Positions 1-8,899 are shown, counted from the first letter of the stretch. The stretch is 33,470 bases of DNA from Hellea sp. (GCA_014238285.1 JABABK010000037.1:1-33470); one strand, 5' to 3'. Numbers and translations are program-made. Notes: a model not told the origin generated them from the sequence alone.

Positions 1-672
1 CGGAAATAGCCAACCCAACCACCCGGTATTGGCGTTATAAACTGGGGTAACTTGACAGGCACCTTCGCGAAGCGCTTCGGAGTAATCTGCATTAAAGGCC
101 GCCGCACCAGCCGTACTCATGGATTCAAGTAAGCCGAGTGAATTGGAGTTTTGACCCGGACCCCCGGATATGGCAGCCATTAGATCACCAAAGGCATTAA
201 CGATTGCAGCAACAGGTCCGTGTAGGAAATCAGGGACGCTATCGACTAAGTCCGCTGTTTCAGATCCGAAGTGAGGGGAACCAATAGACGTTACAGATGC
301 GACAAGTTCGGGTTTGATCGATGCAACATAGCGAGCCGTTGGGCCGCCTTGCGAGTGACCTATTAAATTGACTTTTTCTGCGTTCGTCATGGCAAGAAGA
401 TCTTCAATATAGGTCAAAAGTTCTACGCCGCGATTAGCATTTGTATCCCAGCCCGTGACTTGGGGTGTGTAAATGTCATCTGTTCCGACATTAGCCAGAG
501 CTGATTTGATGCCGTAAAAATAATCATAACCTAAAATATTATCAAATCCGGCCATGCCGTGAACGAGAACGACGGGATATTTGGTGTCACCGGAATCATT
601 GGCGTGAGCGGGGGCGGCTGCCATGCCCATAGCGGCGAGCGTTGTCATAAGTGTGCGGTTGAAAATGTTCAT
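1..672 (-). CDS. Secreted triacylglycerol lipase, family I (partial, 3' end outside window)
   Basis: The reading frame starts at the ATG complementary to 670-672, behind an AGAAGGA ribosome-binding site, and stays open to the left edge (224 codons). Residues 1-24 form a typical Sec signal peptide ending AHA. The mature part opens with YPVVLVHGMAGFD, the oxyanion-hole HG motif, followed by NILGYDYFYGI. The nucleophile elbow GHSQGG places the catalytic Ser at residue 107. Later segments (SIGSPHFGS, GQNSNSLG) resemble Pseudomonas/Burkholderia LipA lipases (family I.1/I.2), known secreted esterases of long-chain triglycerides. The catalytic Asp and His lie beyond the window, so completeness cannot be judged. 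No lipase-specific foldase gene is visible here. The gene is monocistronic at its 5' side, with its own promoter region at 673-926. Confidence 0.88.
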   Translation of the reverse strand, partial: MNIFNRTLMTTLAAMGMAAAPAHANDSGDTKYPVVLVHGMAGFDNILGYDYFYGIKSALANVGTDDIYTPQVTGWDTNANRGVELLTYIEDLLAMTNAEKVNLIGHSQGGPTARYVASIKPELVASVTSIGSPHFGSETADLVDSVPDFLHGPVAAIVNAFGDLMAAISGGPGQNSNSLGLLESMSTAGAAAFNADYSEALREGACQVTPVYNANTGWLGWLFP

Positions 673-751
673 AATTTTCCTTCTGAATTGGCCCCGGATC
701 TATGGATTCGAAACAGGCAGTGTGTGTAAACTACCTTTTCAAGGTCATAAT

Positions 752-765
752 ATAGTAATTACTAT
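752..765. promoter_or_regulatory. Perfect 14-bp palindrome upstream of the lipase gene
   Basis: ATAGTAATTACTAT is a perfect palindrome centred about 87 bases before the lipase start codon, in an AT-rich stretch that could hold the promoter. Its size and symmetry fit a dimeric repressor or activator site, but no regulator in the window can be assigned to it. It could be a chance AT-rich palindrome. Confidence 0.3.
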
Positions 766-804
766 TAAATTGCAAGATTGAATTTAATCAGCCCATTTGA
801 GCAA

Positions 805-900
805 ACCCGGCACCTCCTATGGGGGAAGGGCCGGGTCAATGCTTTGTCTACCTTCTCCAAAAGGCAGAAACGTGCAGGCAAAGGGGCCGCTTACACGTTT
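805..900. other. Non-coding stretch with two hairpins
   Basis: The gene-free stretch 673-1026 holds no credible reading frame. It contains two perfect 7-bp inverted repeats: ACCCGGC at 805-811 with GCCGGGT at 830-836 (an inner CCTCC/GGGGG can extend the stem), and AAACGTG at 868-874 with CACGTTT at 894-900. They lie between the end of the leftward operon and the lipase promoter. They may be transcript-end structures or part of the lipase leader. No RNA family was recognised. Confidence 0.3.
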
Positions 901-926
901 GGAACTGACTTATGGATGAAATAAAT

Positions 927-959
927 ACCTCATAGGTTCAATGAAACCTTATGAGAGGT
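927..959 (-). terminator. Probable terminator of the ABC-F/PPK2 operon
   Basis: An imperfect inverted repeat lies about 70 bases after the stop codon at 1027. The arms ACCTCATAGGTT (927-938) and AACCTTATGAGAGGT (945-959) pair with one or two bulges around a 6-nt loop. Read on the minus strand, the hairpin is followed by ATTTATTTC, a moderately U-rich tail, which fits a Rho-independent terminator. Confidence 0.45.
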
Positions 960-1026
960 TTTCGTGACTTTGGCTGACGAAAAAGTGAGGCGGCGTGATT
1001 GAATCCTTGACGCTCAATAAAGCGTC

Positions 1027-1392
1027 CTAGTTCTGCCTTGGTAAAATGATTGACGCGATCATGCCAAATACGGAGACAACAAATGCAATGCCAACCAGAG
1101 CCGTCAAAACGCCCATATCAAAATTGCCTGAATTTATGCGCTCAGGCGCAAATATTTTTCCAAAGAAACTACCATATAGCAGGCCAGCATTCACGCCCCA
1201 AGCAGCCGCGAAATAGGCGCGGCGGTTAAACCTATCGCGCTTCATCATGATCGCGCTAGAGATCAGCATCACCCCCATGATCATATCATCCATCCAGAGC
1301 ATAACCGGACGACCAGCGCTCCAGCTGCGATAAGCTTCCCCGATCATAAGGGAGAGACCTAGGATGATGGCGAGGATGCGGAGGAGTTTCAT
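1027..1392 (-). CDS. Small four-helix membrane protein, unknown function
   Basis: A 121-residue protein with about four hydrophobic segments: roughly residues 4-22, 32-50 (rich in Met), 60-80 and 92-117. The charged stretch KRDRFNRR lies between the second and third. I do not recognise a named family. The start lies only 2 bases after the PPK2 stop, so it is almost certainly the last gene of the ABC-F/PPK2 operon. A GAGG sequence inside the end of PPK2 may serve as its ribosome-binding site. Its role cannot be inferred beyond an integral inner-membrane location. Confidence 0.75.
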   Translation of the reverse strand: MKLLRILAIILGLSLMIGEAYRSWSAGRPVMLWMDDMIMGVMLISSAIMMKRDRFNRRAYFAAAWGVNAGLLYGSFFGKIFAPERINSGNFDMGVLTALVGIAFVVSVFGMIASIILPRQN

Positions 1393-1394
1393 AT

Positions 1395-2219
1395 TTAAAT
1401 CTCAAAATCCTCAAGTTTAAAGCCTGGATCAGGATATTGCGGATCCATGTCTTGTAGGGTCTTTCGCACGATGGAGGAAATGATAGCGCCGCGGCGGGAA
1501 CGGCTATCGGACGGAATGACGTGCCATGGGGCATGATCAGTTGATGTGCGCTTTACCATGGTTTCATAGGCGTCCATGAACTGCGGCCATAATTTACGGT
1601 CTTCCAGGTCACCAGGATTAAACTTCCAGAGCTTGTGCGGCTCAATCAAGCGTTCTTTGAGACGTACGCCTTGAACCTCATGGGACAGATGCAGCATGAA
1701 CTTCAAAACAGTCGTGCCGTTTTCCGTTAAGTGTTTTTCAAAATTATTGATCTGTTCATAGCGCAGCTCGACTTTATTGGCTGGCGCAAAGTTTCGTACT
1801 TTGACGACCAGAACATCTTCATAATGAGAGCGGTTAAAGACCGTGATATCACCTTTGCCGGGGCAGACATTGTGAACTCGCCAAAGGTAATCATGTGAAA
1901 GCTCTTCTTTACTTGGGGCTTTAAAGGAAGCGACCTTAACATTGAGCGGCGGCGTGCGGTTAAAAATGGCTGCAGTGGTACCGTCCTTACCGGAAGTGTC
2001 CATGCCTTGCAAAACGATCAGCAGGCTACGTTTCGCTTCACCGTAGAGTTTATGTGACAGTTCAGCGATGGTTTCGGCGTTGCTGGTTGACACGGCCCGA
2101 GCTTCTTTACCCTTAGCAAAATGAGATGTCTGGGTTTCCATGTCGGCGAGTTTGAAACTGGCCGGATCGGTTACGCGGTACTGATTGATGAAATCTTGTG
2201 AAAAATCTGGCGTGATCAT
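1395..2219 (-). CDS. ppk2: Polyphosphate kinase 2 family protein
   Basis: A 274-residue single-domain PPK2. These soluble enzymes transfer phosphate from polyphosphate to nucleotides. The Walker A motif GMDTSGKDG is at residues 72-80 and the Walker B/lid segment FNRSHYED at 128-135, followed by DVLVVKVR. Length and motifs fit the short one-domain PPK2 enzymes, and the sequence looks closest to class III (AMP and ADP phosphorylation), though the class is an inference. The start codon overlaps the ABC-F stop as ATGA, so translation is probably coupled. A membrane protein gene follows 2 bases downstream. Joint expression with an ABC-F ATPase would fit a role in nucleotide supply under stress or starvation, but that is speculation. 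Confidence 0.92.
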   Translation of the reverse strand: MITPDFSQDFINQYRVTDPASFKLADMETQTSHFAKGKEARAVSTSNAETIAELSHKLYGEAKRSLLIVLQGMDTSGKDGTTAAIFNRTPPLNVKVASFKAPSKEELSHDYLWRVHNVCPGKGDITVFNRSHYEDVLVVKVRNFAPANKVELRYEQINNFEKHLTENGTTVLKFMLHLSHEVQGVRLKERLIEPHKLWKFNPGDLEDRKLWPQFMDAYETMVKRTSTDHAPWHVIPSDSRSRRGAIISSIVRKTLQDMDPQYPDPGFKLEDFEI

Positions 2220-4021
2220 GCGATGCCATCCTTTAGAGCTTCAAGTTCGAGCCATTCTGTTTCAAGCGCGTCGAGCTTATCTTTGGTTTGTTCTAATTCA
2301 GTAGCAAGTTTTGTAAAGCCATCAGGGTTTTGGGCAAACAATTCTGGATCGGCCATCTGGGCTTCAAGCTCAGTGATTTTAGCTTCCGTCTTTTTCATAT
2401 CTCCAGGAATTTGCTCTAACCGGAACTTATGTTTGTAGGACAGTTTAACAGCGCTGACGTTTTGCGTGTTGCTGGATTTGTTTTTCTCAGCCTTGGCCGC
2501 TTGGCGTTCTTGTTCTTTTCGTGCCTTGACGCCTGCGCCGCGTTGACGGGTCATGTCGGTATAACCACCTGCATAGACTTGCCATTGGCCTGGACCTTCA
2601 TAGGCGATATTACGGGTGACGGTTCGGTCCAAAAAGTCACGGTCATGAGAAACAAGTAACACGGTTCCGTCATAATCGGCGATGAGCTCTTGTAAAAGAT
2701 CAAGCGTTTCTAAATCCAAATCATTGGTTGGTTCATCAAGAACGAGTAGGTTTGAGGGCAGGCGAAGGCCTCTGGCCAGTTGTAGCCTGCCACGTTCCCC
2801 GCCAGATAGAGCGTGAAGCGGTGTTCGAGCCTGTTCGGGTAAGAACAAGAAGTCCTTCATATAGCGCTGCACGTGAATAGATTTATCATTGATAATGACA
2901 TTCTCGCCGCGCCCATCTGTTAAGGCTTCAGATAAGGTCCAGTCCGGGTTCAAGCTTTCACGTTTTTGATCCACAATTAAAGGTTCTATGTTAGCCCCTA
3001 ATCGAACGGTCCCTTCGTCAGCTTCGAGCTGACCCATGATGATTTTAAGCAGGGTTGTTTTTCCGGCTCCGTTTGGCCCGATAAGGCCAATACGTTCACC
3101 GCGCATGATGCGAATGGAGAAATCATCAATAATGTTGCGATCACCAAAGGACTTTGAGATATTCTTTAGCTCGGCGACTAGCTTACCGGATTTTCCGGCT
3201 TCGGCAGTCGTAAATTGAACACTACCTTTGACTTGGCGCTGATCTTTAACGCTCTCGCGAAGGCCAGCTAGTTCTTTGACGCGGCGCACATTTCGTTTGC
3301 GGCGCCCAGAAACCCCGTGAACAATCCAGTGTTGTTCACGCACGATCTTGCGGTCCAGCTTGTGACGATCCAGTTCTTCTTGCTCCAAGAAATTATCACG
3401 CCAATCTTCAAAGCCGCCAAAGCCTTCATCAATTAAATGGGTTTCCCCGCGATCCATCCAAAGGGTTTTGCGTGATAGTTTTTCCAAGAACCTTCGGTCA
3501 TGAGAAATCAGTATGATGGCAGTGCGCATGGATCTGAGTTCATTTTCCAGCCACTCAATTGCCGGCAGGTCAAGGTGATTAGTAGGCTCGTCGAGCATTA
3601 GGATGTCGGGCTCTGCCGCCAATGTCCGCACCAAGGCCGCGCGCCTGGCCTCTCCGCCGGATAGGTTTTGAGTGCCTGATGTTTCATCAAGCCCGAGTGC
3701 ATCAAAATAGTAAGGAATTTTATAGCCCTGCTCGGCACCTTCGAGGCCGCTTCTGACGTAATCGCCTATTGTGTCATAGGCGGTCAGGTCAGGCTCTTGG
3801 GGCAAATACCGAGCTGTGATCCCAGGCTTTAAAAACCTCACACCATCATCATGTTCCACAAGGCCTGCTGCGATTTTCAAAAACGTTGATTTCCCAGACC
3901 CATTACGGCCCACAAGGCATAGCCTATCGCCTTCATAGATCATCATATTGGCGTCGATTAGCAGCGGCGTGCTGCCAAAGGTGAGCGCAATGTTTGTCAA
4001 CGTAAGTAAAGGAGGGGTCAT
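2216..4021 (-). CDS. uup: ABC-F family ATPase, Uup type
   Basis: A 601-residue protein with two ATP-binding cassettes and no membrane segments. Cassette 1 has Walker A GRNGSGKST (38-46), LSGGE (120-124) and LMLDEP (141-146). Cassette 2 has Walker A GPNGAGKTT (315-323), LSGGE (405-409) and LVLDEPTNDLDLETLD. The NDLDLETLDLL stretch and the inter-domain arm with HGVSGRRKRN are typical of Uup. The C-terminus from about residue 525 is a charged coiled coil, as in the Uup DNA-binding domain. Uup-type proteins act on ribosomes or DNA and affect precise transposon excision. It is the first gene of a three-gene leftward operon, with 61 bases separating it from the divergent mechanosensitive channel gene. 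Confidence 0.93.
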   Translation of the reverse strand: MTPPLLTLTNIALTFGSTPLLIDANMMIYEGDRLCLVGRNGSGKSTFLKIAAGLVEHDDGVRFLKPGITARYLPQEPDLTAYDTIGDYVRSGLEGAEQGYKIPYYFDALGLDETSGTQNLSGGEARRAALVRTLAAEPDILMLDEPTNHLDLPAIEWLENELRSMRTAIILISHDRRFLEKLSRKTLWMDRGETHLIDEGFGGFEDWRDNFLEQEELDRHKLDRKIVREQHWIVHGVSGRRKRNVRRVKELAGLRESVKDQRQVKGSVQFTTAEAGKSGKLVAELKNISKSFGDRNIIDDFSIRIMRGERIGLIGPNGAGKTTLLKIIMGQLEADEGTVRLGANIEPLIVDQKRESLNPDWTLSEALTDGRGENVIINDKSIHVQRYMKDFLFLPEQARTPLHALSGGERGRLQLARGLRLPSNLLVLDEPTNDLDLETLDLLQELIADYDGTVLLVSHDRDFLDRTVTRNIAYEGPGQWQVYAGGYTDMTRQRGAGVKARKEQERQAAKAEKNKSSNTQNVSAVKLSYKHKFRLEQIPGDMKKTEAKITELEAQMADPELFAQNPDGFTKLATELEQTKDKLDALETEWLELEALKDGIA

Positions 4022-4082
4022 AATCTTCTAATCAGGTTTAATTTAGGCGGGACATAGCCCTTAATCTACCTTAAGGAAAGAC

Positions 4083-7000
4083 ATGCGTTTCGTAATTCCT
4101 CATATATATTTACGTTGTTTTCTCTTTGTTGTCATTGCGCTCAGCTTTTCTATTGTGGAAGTGTCGGCGCAAGATAATGGGGCGTCGGCGCCCGAGGTAA
4201 CTATCGACCAGTTAGAAACACGGTTGCGAGCTGTTGAAACCAATCCAGATTTGTCAGAAGATGAGAAAAATCTTATCGGCGCGCTAACGACTACGGCTAT
4301 TGAAGCCATAAGAGGCGGTAATCTACAACAGGAAAAAATGCTGCAGCTCGAGCAAGAGCTTCAAAATTCACCCCGCACAATTGATGGGTTAAAAGCTGAG
4401 ATTAAACGGGCGCAGTCAGCCCCTATTAAAGAACAAAATTCCGACCAAATGACCGGAGAAGATTTACTTCAGCTCGAGCGTGACTTGATCACAATTGAAG
4501 GTGAGATGAGAACATTTCGGGCAGAAGCCGCCCGCTATGAGAATGCCCTGCAAAGCTTAACCCAACAAAGCGTGCGTGAAGACTTGGTCGCGACGCGTCA
4601 GGCTGTAGCTGATGTGACGGCTGATCTGGTTGAGTTAGAGGATTCTGATTTGGGCCCTCTGAGGGCAGCGCGCAGAGCGTCTCAATCGTCCCGACAATAT
4701 TTACTGCGAAACACGATTAAAGCTTTAGAACAAGAAGTGGCAGGGGAGCCCGCGAGACAGCAAATTTTGGCCCTGCGTCACGATTTGGCAGAGCTCAATG
4801 CTGAACGAGCGGATCTAGAAGTTATCGCCTTGCAAACCGTAACAGGCCAAAGACGCGTAAAAGAGGCGCGTAAGATCTATGATGATGCCATGGCCAGTAT
4901 GGGTATATTGGAAAAGTCTCATCCCTTGGTCCAAGGCTACGCGGCCGAAAATTACCAAATTGGCAAACAGCTTCGCGAAATTGCCGAGACGGCGAGTGTG
5001 TATCCTCGACTGCAGGCAACGTCTCGTAGCCGGCTTGATGATGTGAAAAGTGATCTTAAAGATGCTCAAGAATTGACCAAGTTAGGTGAGATTAATCGCC
5101 AATCTAGTGCGACCCTTAGACGTCTTCGAGATCAGCAGATATCAGTCAAGATGGTTCGCGCCAATATGGGAAGTAATCAGAAACAATTGCTTACGGCGAC
5201 ACAAAACCGGTTATGGGCGCAGCAACGTATTAGGAGTATGCCCATCGGGCAATTTGATGCCAGTCAAATTGTAACTGATTGGATGGCGAATAACCCCGGG
5301 TATCCAGTTTTGAGTAGTTCAGACTTGCTTGAACTGAATGCGCTTTATTTAGCTCGGCGTGATTTATTACAAGAAATGTCTGACGCGGCCTTTTATGAAG
5401 AAACTGAATCTAACAATTTGGCGCGCGTTCAAACACAGCTTCTTGAAACGGCGATGAACTTGTCAGCTATTTTGGAGAAAAACCTATTATGGCTACCGAG
5501 CGTTAAAGCGATTGATGGTGAGTGGCCACAGCGTTTTTGGCGCGGGACGTTTGATGTGTTTAATCTGAATAATTTAACACGAAGCTCTGACGTCATTACT
5601 CGGCAACTGTTTCGGTTTTGGTTTCCGGCGCTTCTGTTTTTAAGCATGTCAGTATTACTTTACGTCAATCGTCGAAGGTTTAGAAAAAGTATTATTGAGG
5701 ATTCTGCCTTAGTAGGGCGCGTGCAAAAAGATACTTATTGGGTTACGCCACGAGCTTTTCTCTATTGCGCGCTTATCGCCGCCCCAATTCCTATAATGCT
5801 ATTTTTCCTTGGCGTTATGTTCAAGTCTAGTACAGCGCCGGATAACTTTATTGAATCTCTCGGGCAGACCGGGATTGAGCTATCAGGATATTTCTGGTTC
5901 TTTTTGATGTGGCGAGAGTGGAACAAAGAAAAGTCACTATTCGCGGCCCATTTTAAAACCCCCTCACTGGTTCGCAAGAATGTTCTAATACAGTTAAGAT
6001 GGTTTATTCCAACAGTTGGTGTGTTTATTGCCCTTGTCACGTTGACGCAAAATAGCCGCGAGCCAGATGTTTATGAAGGTTTCAGCCTATTGGCTTTCAT
6101 TATCACCGCCCTTGCTTTTGCATGGTTTGGTTATCGCATGCTGTGGTTCAATAAAGGTCAACTAACGCGAGCATTTTCTGAACAAAATTATTTCAGACGA
6201 TACCACCATGTTTTAGTTTTATTCGGCGTGTCTCTACCGGTTTTGGCAGCAGGTCTTGCTGCCATTGGTTATTATGATACGGCTCGGGAGCTCTTGTCTC
6301 GTTTGTTTTTCTCAGGCGGATTAATGGTCGCAACCTACGCGCTTTATGGACTATTAAGGCGCACCGTTTTAGTCGCTCATAGACGATTGTCATTGCGCAA
6401 TGCTATTGAGCGTCGTGAACAAGCGATTAAGGTACGCGAGGAACAACAGGCCGCAGAAGAACGCGGAGAGACGTTAGCGCCTCCCGTTAATTATGAAGAG
6501 ATTGATGTCGAGACCTTGAGCCGGCAATCTGTTCAGCTTCTTAACACCTTTATAGGTATTGGCTTTGCGGTTTTAATGTGGATGTTCTGGCAAGATTTAT
6601 TCCCGGCCCTTTCCGTATTCGACAAAGTCCAGCTTTGGGCAACAGAATGGGAAGTTATAGGCGGTAAGAAAACACCGATTGCATTTGTAACTTTGTGGAA
6701 TTTGGTTCAATCAGTGGCGATTGTAATTTTGACGTTAATTTTGGCTCGGAACTTACCAGGGTTGTTGGAAATATTCGTGTTGAATCGTTCTCGCCTAGAT
6801 CGAGGGACGCGTTACGCTGTTGTTAGTATCGTCGGTTATGTGATTGTGGCTATCGGATTTTACTGGGCTTTTCGTAAGCTGGGCATGGATTGGTCGCAGT
6901 TCCAATGGGTGGCGGCGGCTCTAGGTGTTGGTATCGGTTTTGGTTTGCAAGAAATCATTGCGAATTTTATTTCCGGCTTGATTATATTATTTGAACGTCC

Positions 7001-7478
7001 GATCCGCGTCGGCGATTACATCACCATTGGGGGGCAAAGCGGAACGATTAATCGGATTCAAATCCGCGCGACCACTTTAAGCGATTTGGATAACCGCGAG
7101 ATTTTCATTCCGAATAAAGAGCTGATCACGCAAAAAGTCATGAACTGGACGCTAACGGATACGATTGTACGCATGATTATTCCGGTCGGTATCGCCTATG
7201 GGTCCGACACAGAAAAAGCCCGCGAGATTATGCTGAAGGTTATTAATAGCAATGATCGCGTCTTGGAAAAACCAAAATCCAACGTCTACTTCCTTGGGTT
7301 TGGCGATAGCTCGCTGGACTTTGAACTTCGTATTTTTGTTCGCAGCGTTGATGATCGATTTGGCGTGAGCCATGAACTGCATACGGAGATCAATAGAGAA
7401 TTAGCGGCTGCCGGGTTTGAAATTCCATTCCCGCAGCGAGATCTTCATATTATTTCGCAGCCGGAAACAAAATTATGA
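4083..7478 (+). CDS. Large mechanosensitive channel, MscK/MscM (MscS superfamily)
   Basis: 1131 residues, matching the size of the giant MscS paralogues. The ATG follows AAGGAAAG. Residues 1-30 are a signal peptide (ending VSA). A long periplasmic coiled-coil region runs to about residue 500, then several membrane helices start near residue 510 (FWFPALLFLSMSVLLYV). The C-terminal MscS core spans about 890-1120. The pore-lining helix, GVGIGFGLQEIIANFISG, lies near residues 943-962, followed by ERPIRVGDYITIGG, the start of the cytoplasmic beta domain. Such channels open under membrane tension and release osmolytes during hypo-osmotic shock. A soluble stretch rich in Arg/Glu/Gln (about 770-805) lies between membrane segments. 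The gene stands alone, divergent from the ABC-F operon. Confidence 0.95.
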   Translation: MRFVIPHIYLRCFLFVVIALSFSIVEVSAQDNGASAPEVTIDQLETRLRAVETNPDLSEDEKNLIGALTTTAIEAIRGGNLQQEKMLQLEQELQNSPRTIDGLKAEIKRAQSAPIKEQNSDQMTGEDLLQLERDLITIEGEMRTFRAEAARYENALQSLTQQSVREDLVATRQAVADVTADLVELEDSDLGPLRAARRASQSSRQYLLRNTIKALEQEVAGEPARQQILALRHDLAELNAERADLEVIALQTVTGQRRVKEARKIYDDAMASMGILEKSHPLVQGYAAENYQIGKQLREIAETASVYPRLQATSRSRLDDVKSDLKDAQELTKLGEINRQSSATLRRLRDQQISVKMVRANMGSNQKQLLTATQNRLWAQQRIRSMPIGQFDASQIVTDWMANNPGYPVLSSSDLLELNALYLARRDLLQEMSDAAFYEETESNNLARVQTQLLETAMNLSAILEKNLLWLPSVKAIDGEWPQRFWRGTFDVFNLNNLTRSSDVITRQLFRFWFPALLFLSMSVLLYVNRRRFRKSIIEDSALVGRVQKDTYWVTPRAFLYCALIAAPIPIMLFFLGVMFKSSTAPDNFIESLGQTGIELSGYFWFFLMWREWNKEKSLFAAHFKTPSLVRKNVLIQLRWFIPTVGVFIALVTLTQNSREPDVYEGFSLLAFIITALAFAWFGYRMLWFNKGQLTRAFSEQNYFRRYHHVLVLFGVSLPVLAAGLAAIGYYDTARELLSRLFFSGGLMVATYALYGLLRRTVLVAHRRLSLRNAIERREQAIKVREEQQAAEERGETLAPPVNYEEIDVETLSRQSVQLLNTFIGIGFAVLMWMFWQDLFPALSVFDKVQLWATEWEVIGGKKTPIAFVTLWNLVQSVAIVILTLILARNLPGLLEIFVLNRSRLDRGTRYAVVSIVGYVIVAIGFYWAFRKLGMDWSQFQWVAAALGVGIGFGLQEIIANFISGLIILFERPIRVGDYITIGGQSGTINRIQIRATTLSDLDNREIFIPNKELITQKVMNWTLTDTIVRMIIPVGIAYGSDTEKAREIMLKVINSNDRVLEKPKSNVYFLGFGDSSLDFELRIFVRSVDDRFGVSHELHTEINRELAAAGFEIPFPQRDLHIISQPETKL

Positions 7479-7536
7479 GCGACAACAACATTCGCAATAG
7501 GGTATGCAGTTTTGTTTATTTTCAAACCTGAACCGA

Positions 7537-7565
7537 TTGACTATGGTCTAAATATTATTTGTATT
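7537..7565 (+). promoter_or_regulatory. Possible sigma70-type promoter for the SDR gene
   Basis: TTGACT (7537-7542) and TGTATT (7560-7565) are 17 bases apart, a short distance before the AGGGA ribosome-binding site and ATG at 7577. The -10 element is weak, so this is a candidate only. Confidence 0.28.
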
Positions 7566-7576
7566 CAGGGACATAA

Positions 7577-8299
7577 ATGAGCGGCAATGTTTTAATCATC
7601 GGAGCGGGTGACGCAATTGGGAGCGCCATTGCTCGTAAGTTTTCAGCAGCCGGGTATACGGTCTGCGGTGCGCGGCGAAATGTCGAGAAACTCGATGGTT
7701 TGACGGCTGAAATTCATAGTAACGGCGGTGTTTTCCACGCCTTTCAATTTGACGCCCGTAAAGAAGACGCAACCGAAGAATTATTTACGAGAATCGAAAC
7801 AGATATAGGCCCGCTAGATGTAGTGGTATTTAATGTTGGCGCGAATGTCCCTATGGGGATATTGCAGACTGATAGCCGAAAGTTTTTCAAGATTTGGGAA
7901 ATGGCGTGTTTTGCGGGCTTTCTAAGCGGCCGCGAAGCTGCGAGGAAAATGCTGCCGCGCAATAAAGGCACGATTATATTTACAGGCGCGACAGCCAGTA
8001 TGCGAGGCGCAGCGGGGTTTGCGGCTTTTGCGAGTGCTAAACACGGTCTTCGTGCGCTCGCGCAAAGCATGGCAAGAGAACTGGGTCCTCAAGGTATCCA
8101 TGTCGGGCACATTGTAATCGATGCTGCGGTCGACACTCCGTGGATTAAAGATTTTCTGCCAAACTATGAAGAGAAGAAGGCTAAAGACGGCGTCGTCATT
8201 CCAGATGATCTGGCCTCATTATATTTGCAAATGCACGAACAACCTAGAAATGCTTGGACGTTTGAAATGGATGTCAGGCCCTGGATAGAAAAGTGGTGA
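7577..8299 (+). CDS. Short-chain dehydrogenase/reductase-like protein lacking the catalytic Tyr
   Basis: A 240-residue Rossmann protein. The nucleotide-binding turn is GAGDAIG (residues 9-15) instead of the usual TGxxxGIG, and FNVGA (85-89) replaces NNAG. In the active-site helix the YxxxK motif reads FASAK, so Phe sits at the Tyr position (151) while Lys155 is kept. The upstream Ser position is also not obvious (GATASMRG). The segment LARELGPQGIHV-type (ARELGPQGIHVGHIVID) recalls a proteobacterial SDR subgroup in which this Phe is common, so loss of Tyr may be a subfamily trait rather than decay. The substrate is unknown. The gene ends inside a tandem duplication that continues into the next gene, and both are probably cotranscribed. 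Confidence 0.85.
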   Translation: MSGNVLIIGAGDAIGSAIARKFSAAGYTVCGARRNVEKLDGLTAEIHSNGGVFHAFQFDARKEDATEELFTRIETDIGPLDVVVFNVGANVPMGILQTDSRKFFKIWEMACFAGFLSGREAARKMLPRNKGTIIFTGATASMRGAAGFAAFASAKHGLRALAQSMARELGPQGIHVGHIVIDAAVDTPWIKDFLPNYEEKKAKDGVVIPDDLASLYLQMHEQPRNAWTFEMDVRPWIEKW

Positions 8300-8317
8300 G
8301 ATAGAAAAGCGGTGGAT

Positions 8318-8899
8318 ATGAAAACTGTAGAGTTTTATTTCGATTTCGGCAGCCCGACAACATATCTTGCATGGCAAAGGTTATTACAGCTGCAAGGGCA
8401 ATATGATTTTAACATTGATTACAAGCCTATGCTGCTTGGCGGCGTGTTTAAAGCGACAGGCAATAGTAGTCCTGTCATGATACCCGCCAAAGGAAAATAT
8501 ATGATGGCGGATATGGCGCGTTTCGCCAAACGGTATGGCGTGCCTATGAATATGAATCCCAACTTTCCCATAAATACCTTGCCTCTCATGAGAGCGGCTC
8601 ATGGCGCCTTAAAGCTTGGTTGTTTTGATCTTTATGTAAAAACGATCTTTGAAGCCATGTGGATCAATGGAAATAATATGAGTGATCCATCCGTAATCGG
8701 CAGTGTCTTGACGGCGGCTGGTTTGGACTCGGCGGCGTTAATGGTAAGTACTCAAGACCCCGAGATAAAACAAACATTAATTGACGTAACGGATGAAGCT
8801 ATCAATCGCGGCGCCTTTGGCGCGCCTACGCTCTTTATGGACGGGGAAATGTACTTTGGACAGGATCGGCTTGATTTTATTGAAGAGGCTTTAAGCTAG
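8318..8899 (+). CDS. 2-hydroxychromene-2-carboxylate isomerase family (kappa-GST/DsbA fold)
   Basis: A 193-residue protein, taking ATG 8318 as the start. An in-frame GTG at 8312 would add two residues but lies inside the duplicated GGTGG sequence that more likely serves as the ribosome-binding site. The N-terminus EFYFDFGSPTTYLAW carries the DFxSPxxYL signature with the glutathione-contacting Ser. The C-terminus GAFGAPTLFMDGEMYFGQDRLDFIEEAL is the conserved thioredoxin-like end of the family. Members use glutathione to isomerise aromatic breakdown intermediates or act as general thiol transferases. No aromatic catabolic genes adjoin it apart from the preceding SDR (18 bases upstream), so the substrate is unknown. 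Confidence 0.88.
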   Translation: MKTVEFYFDFGSPTTYLAWQRLLQLQGQYDFNIDYKPMLLGGVFKATGNSSPVMIPAKGKYMMADMARFAKRYGVPMNMNPNFPINTLPLMRAAHGALKLGCFDLYVKTIFEAMWINGNNMSDPSVIGSVLTAAGLDSAALMVSTQDPEIKQTLIDVTDEAINRGAFGAPTLFMDGEMYFGQDRLDFIEEALS

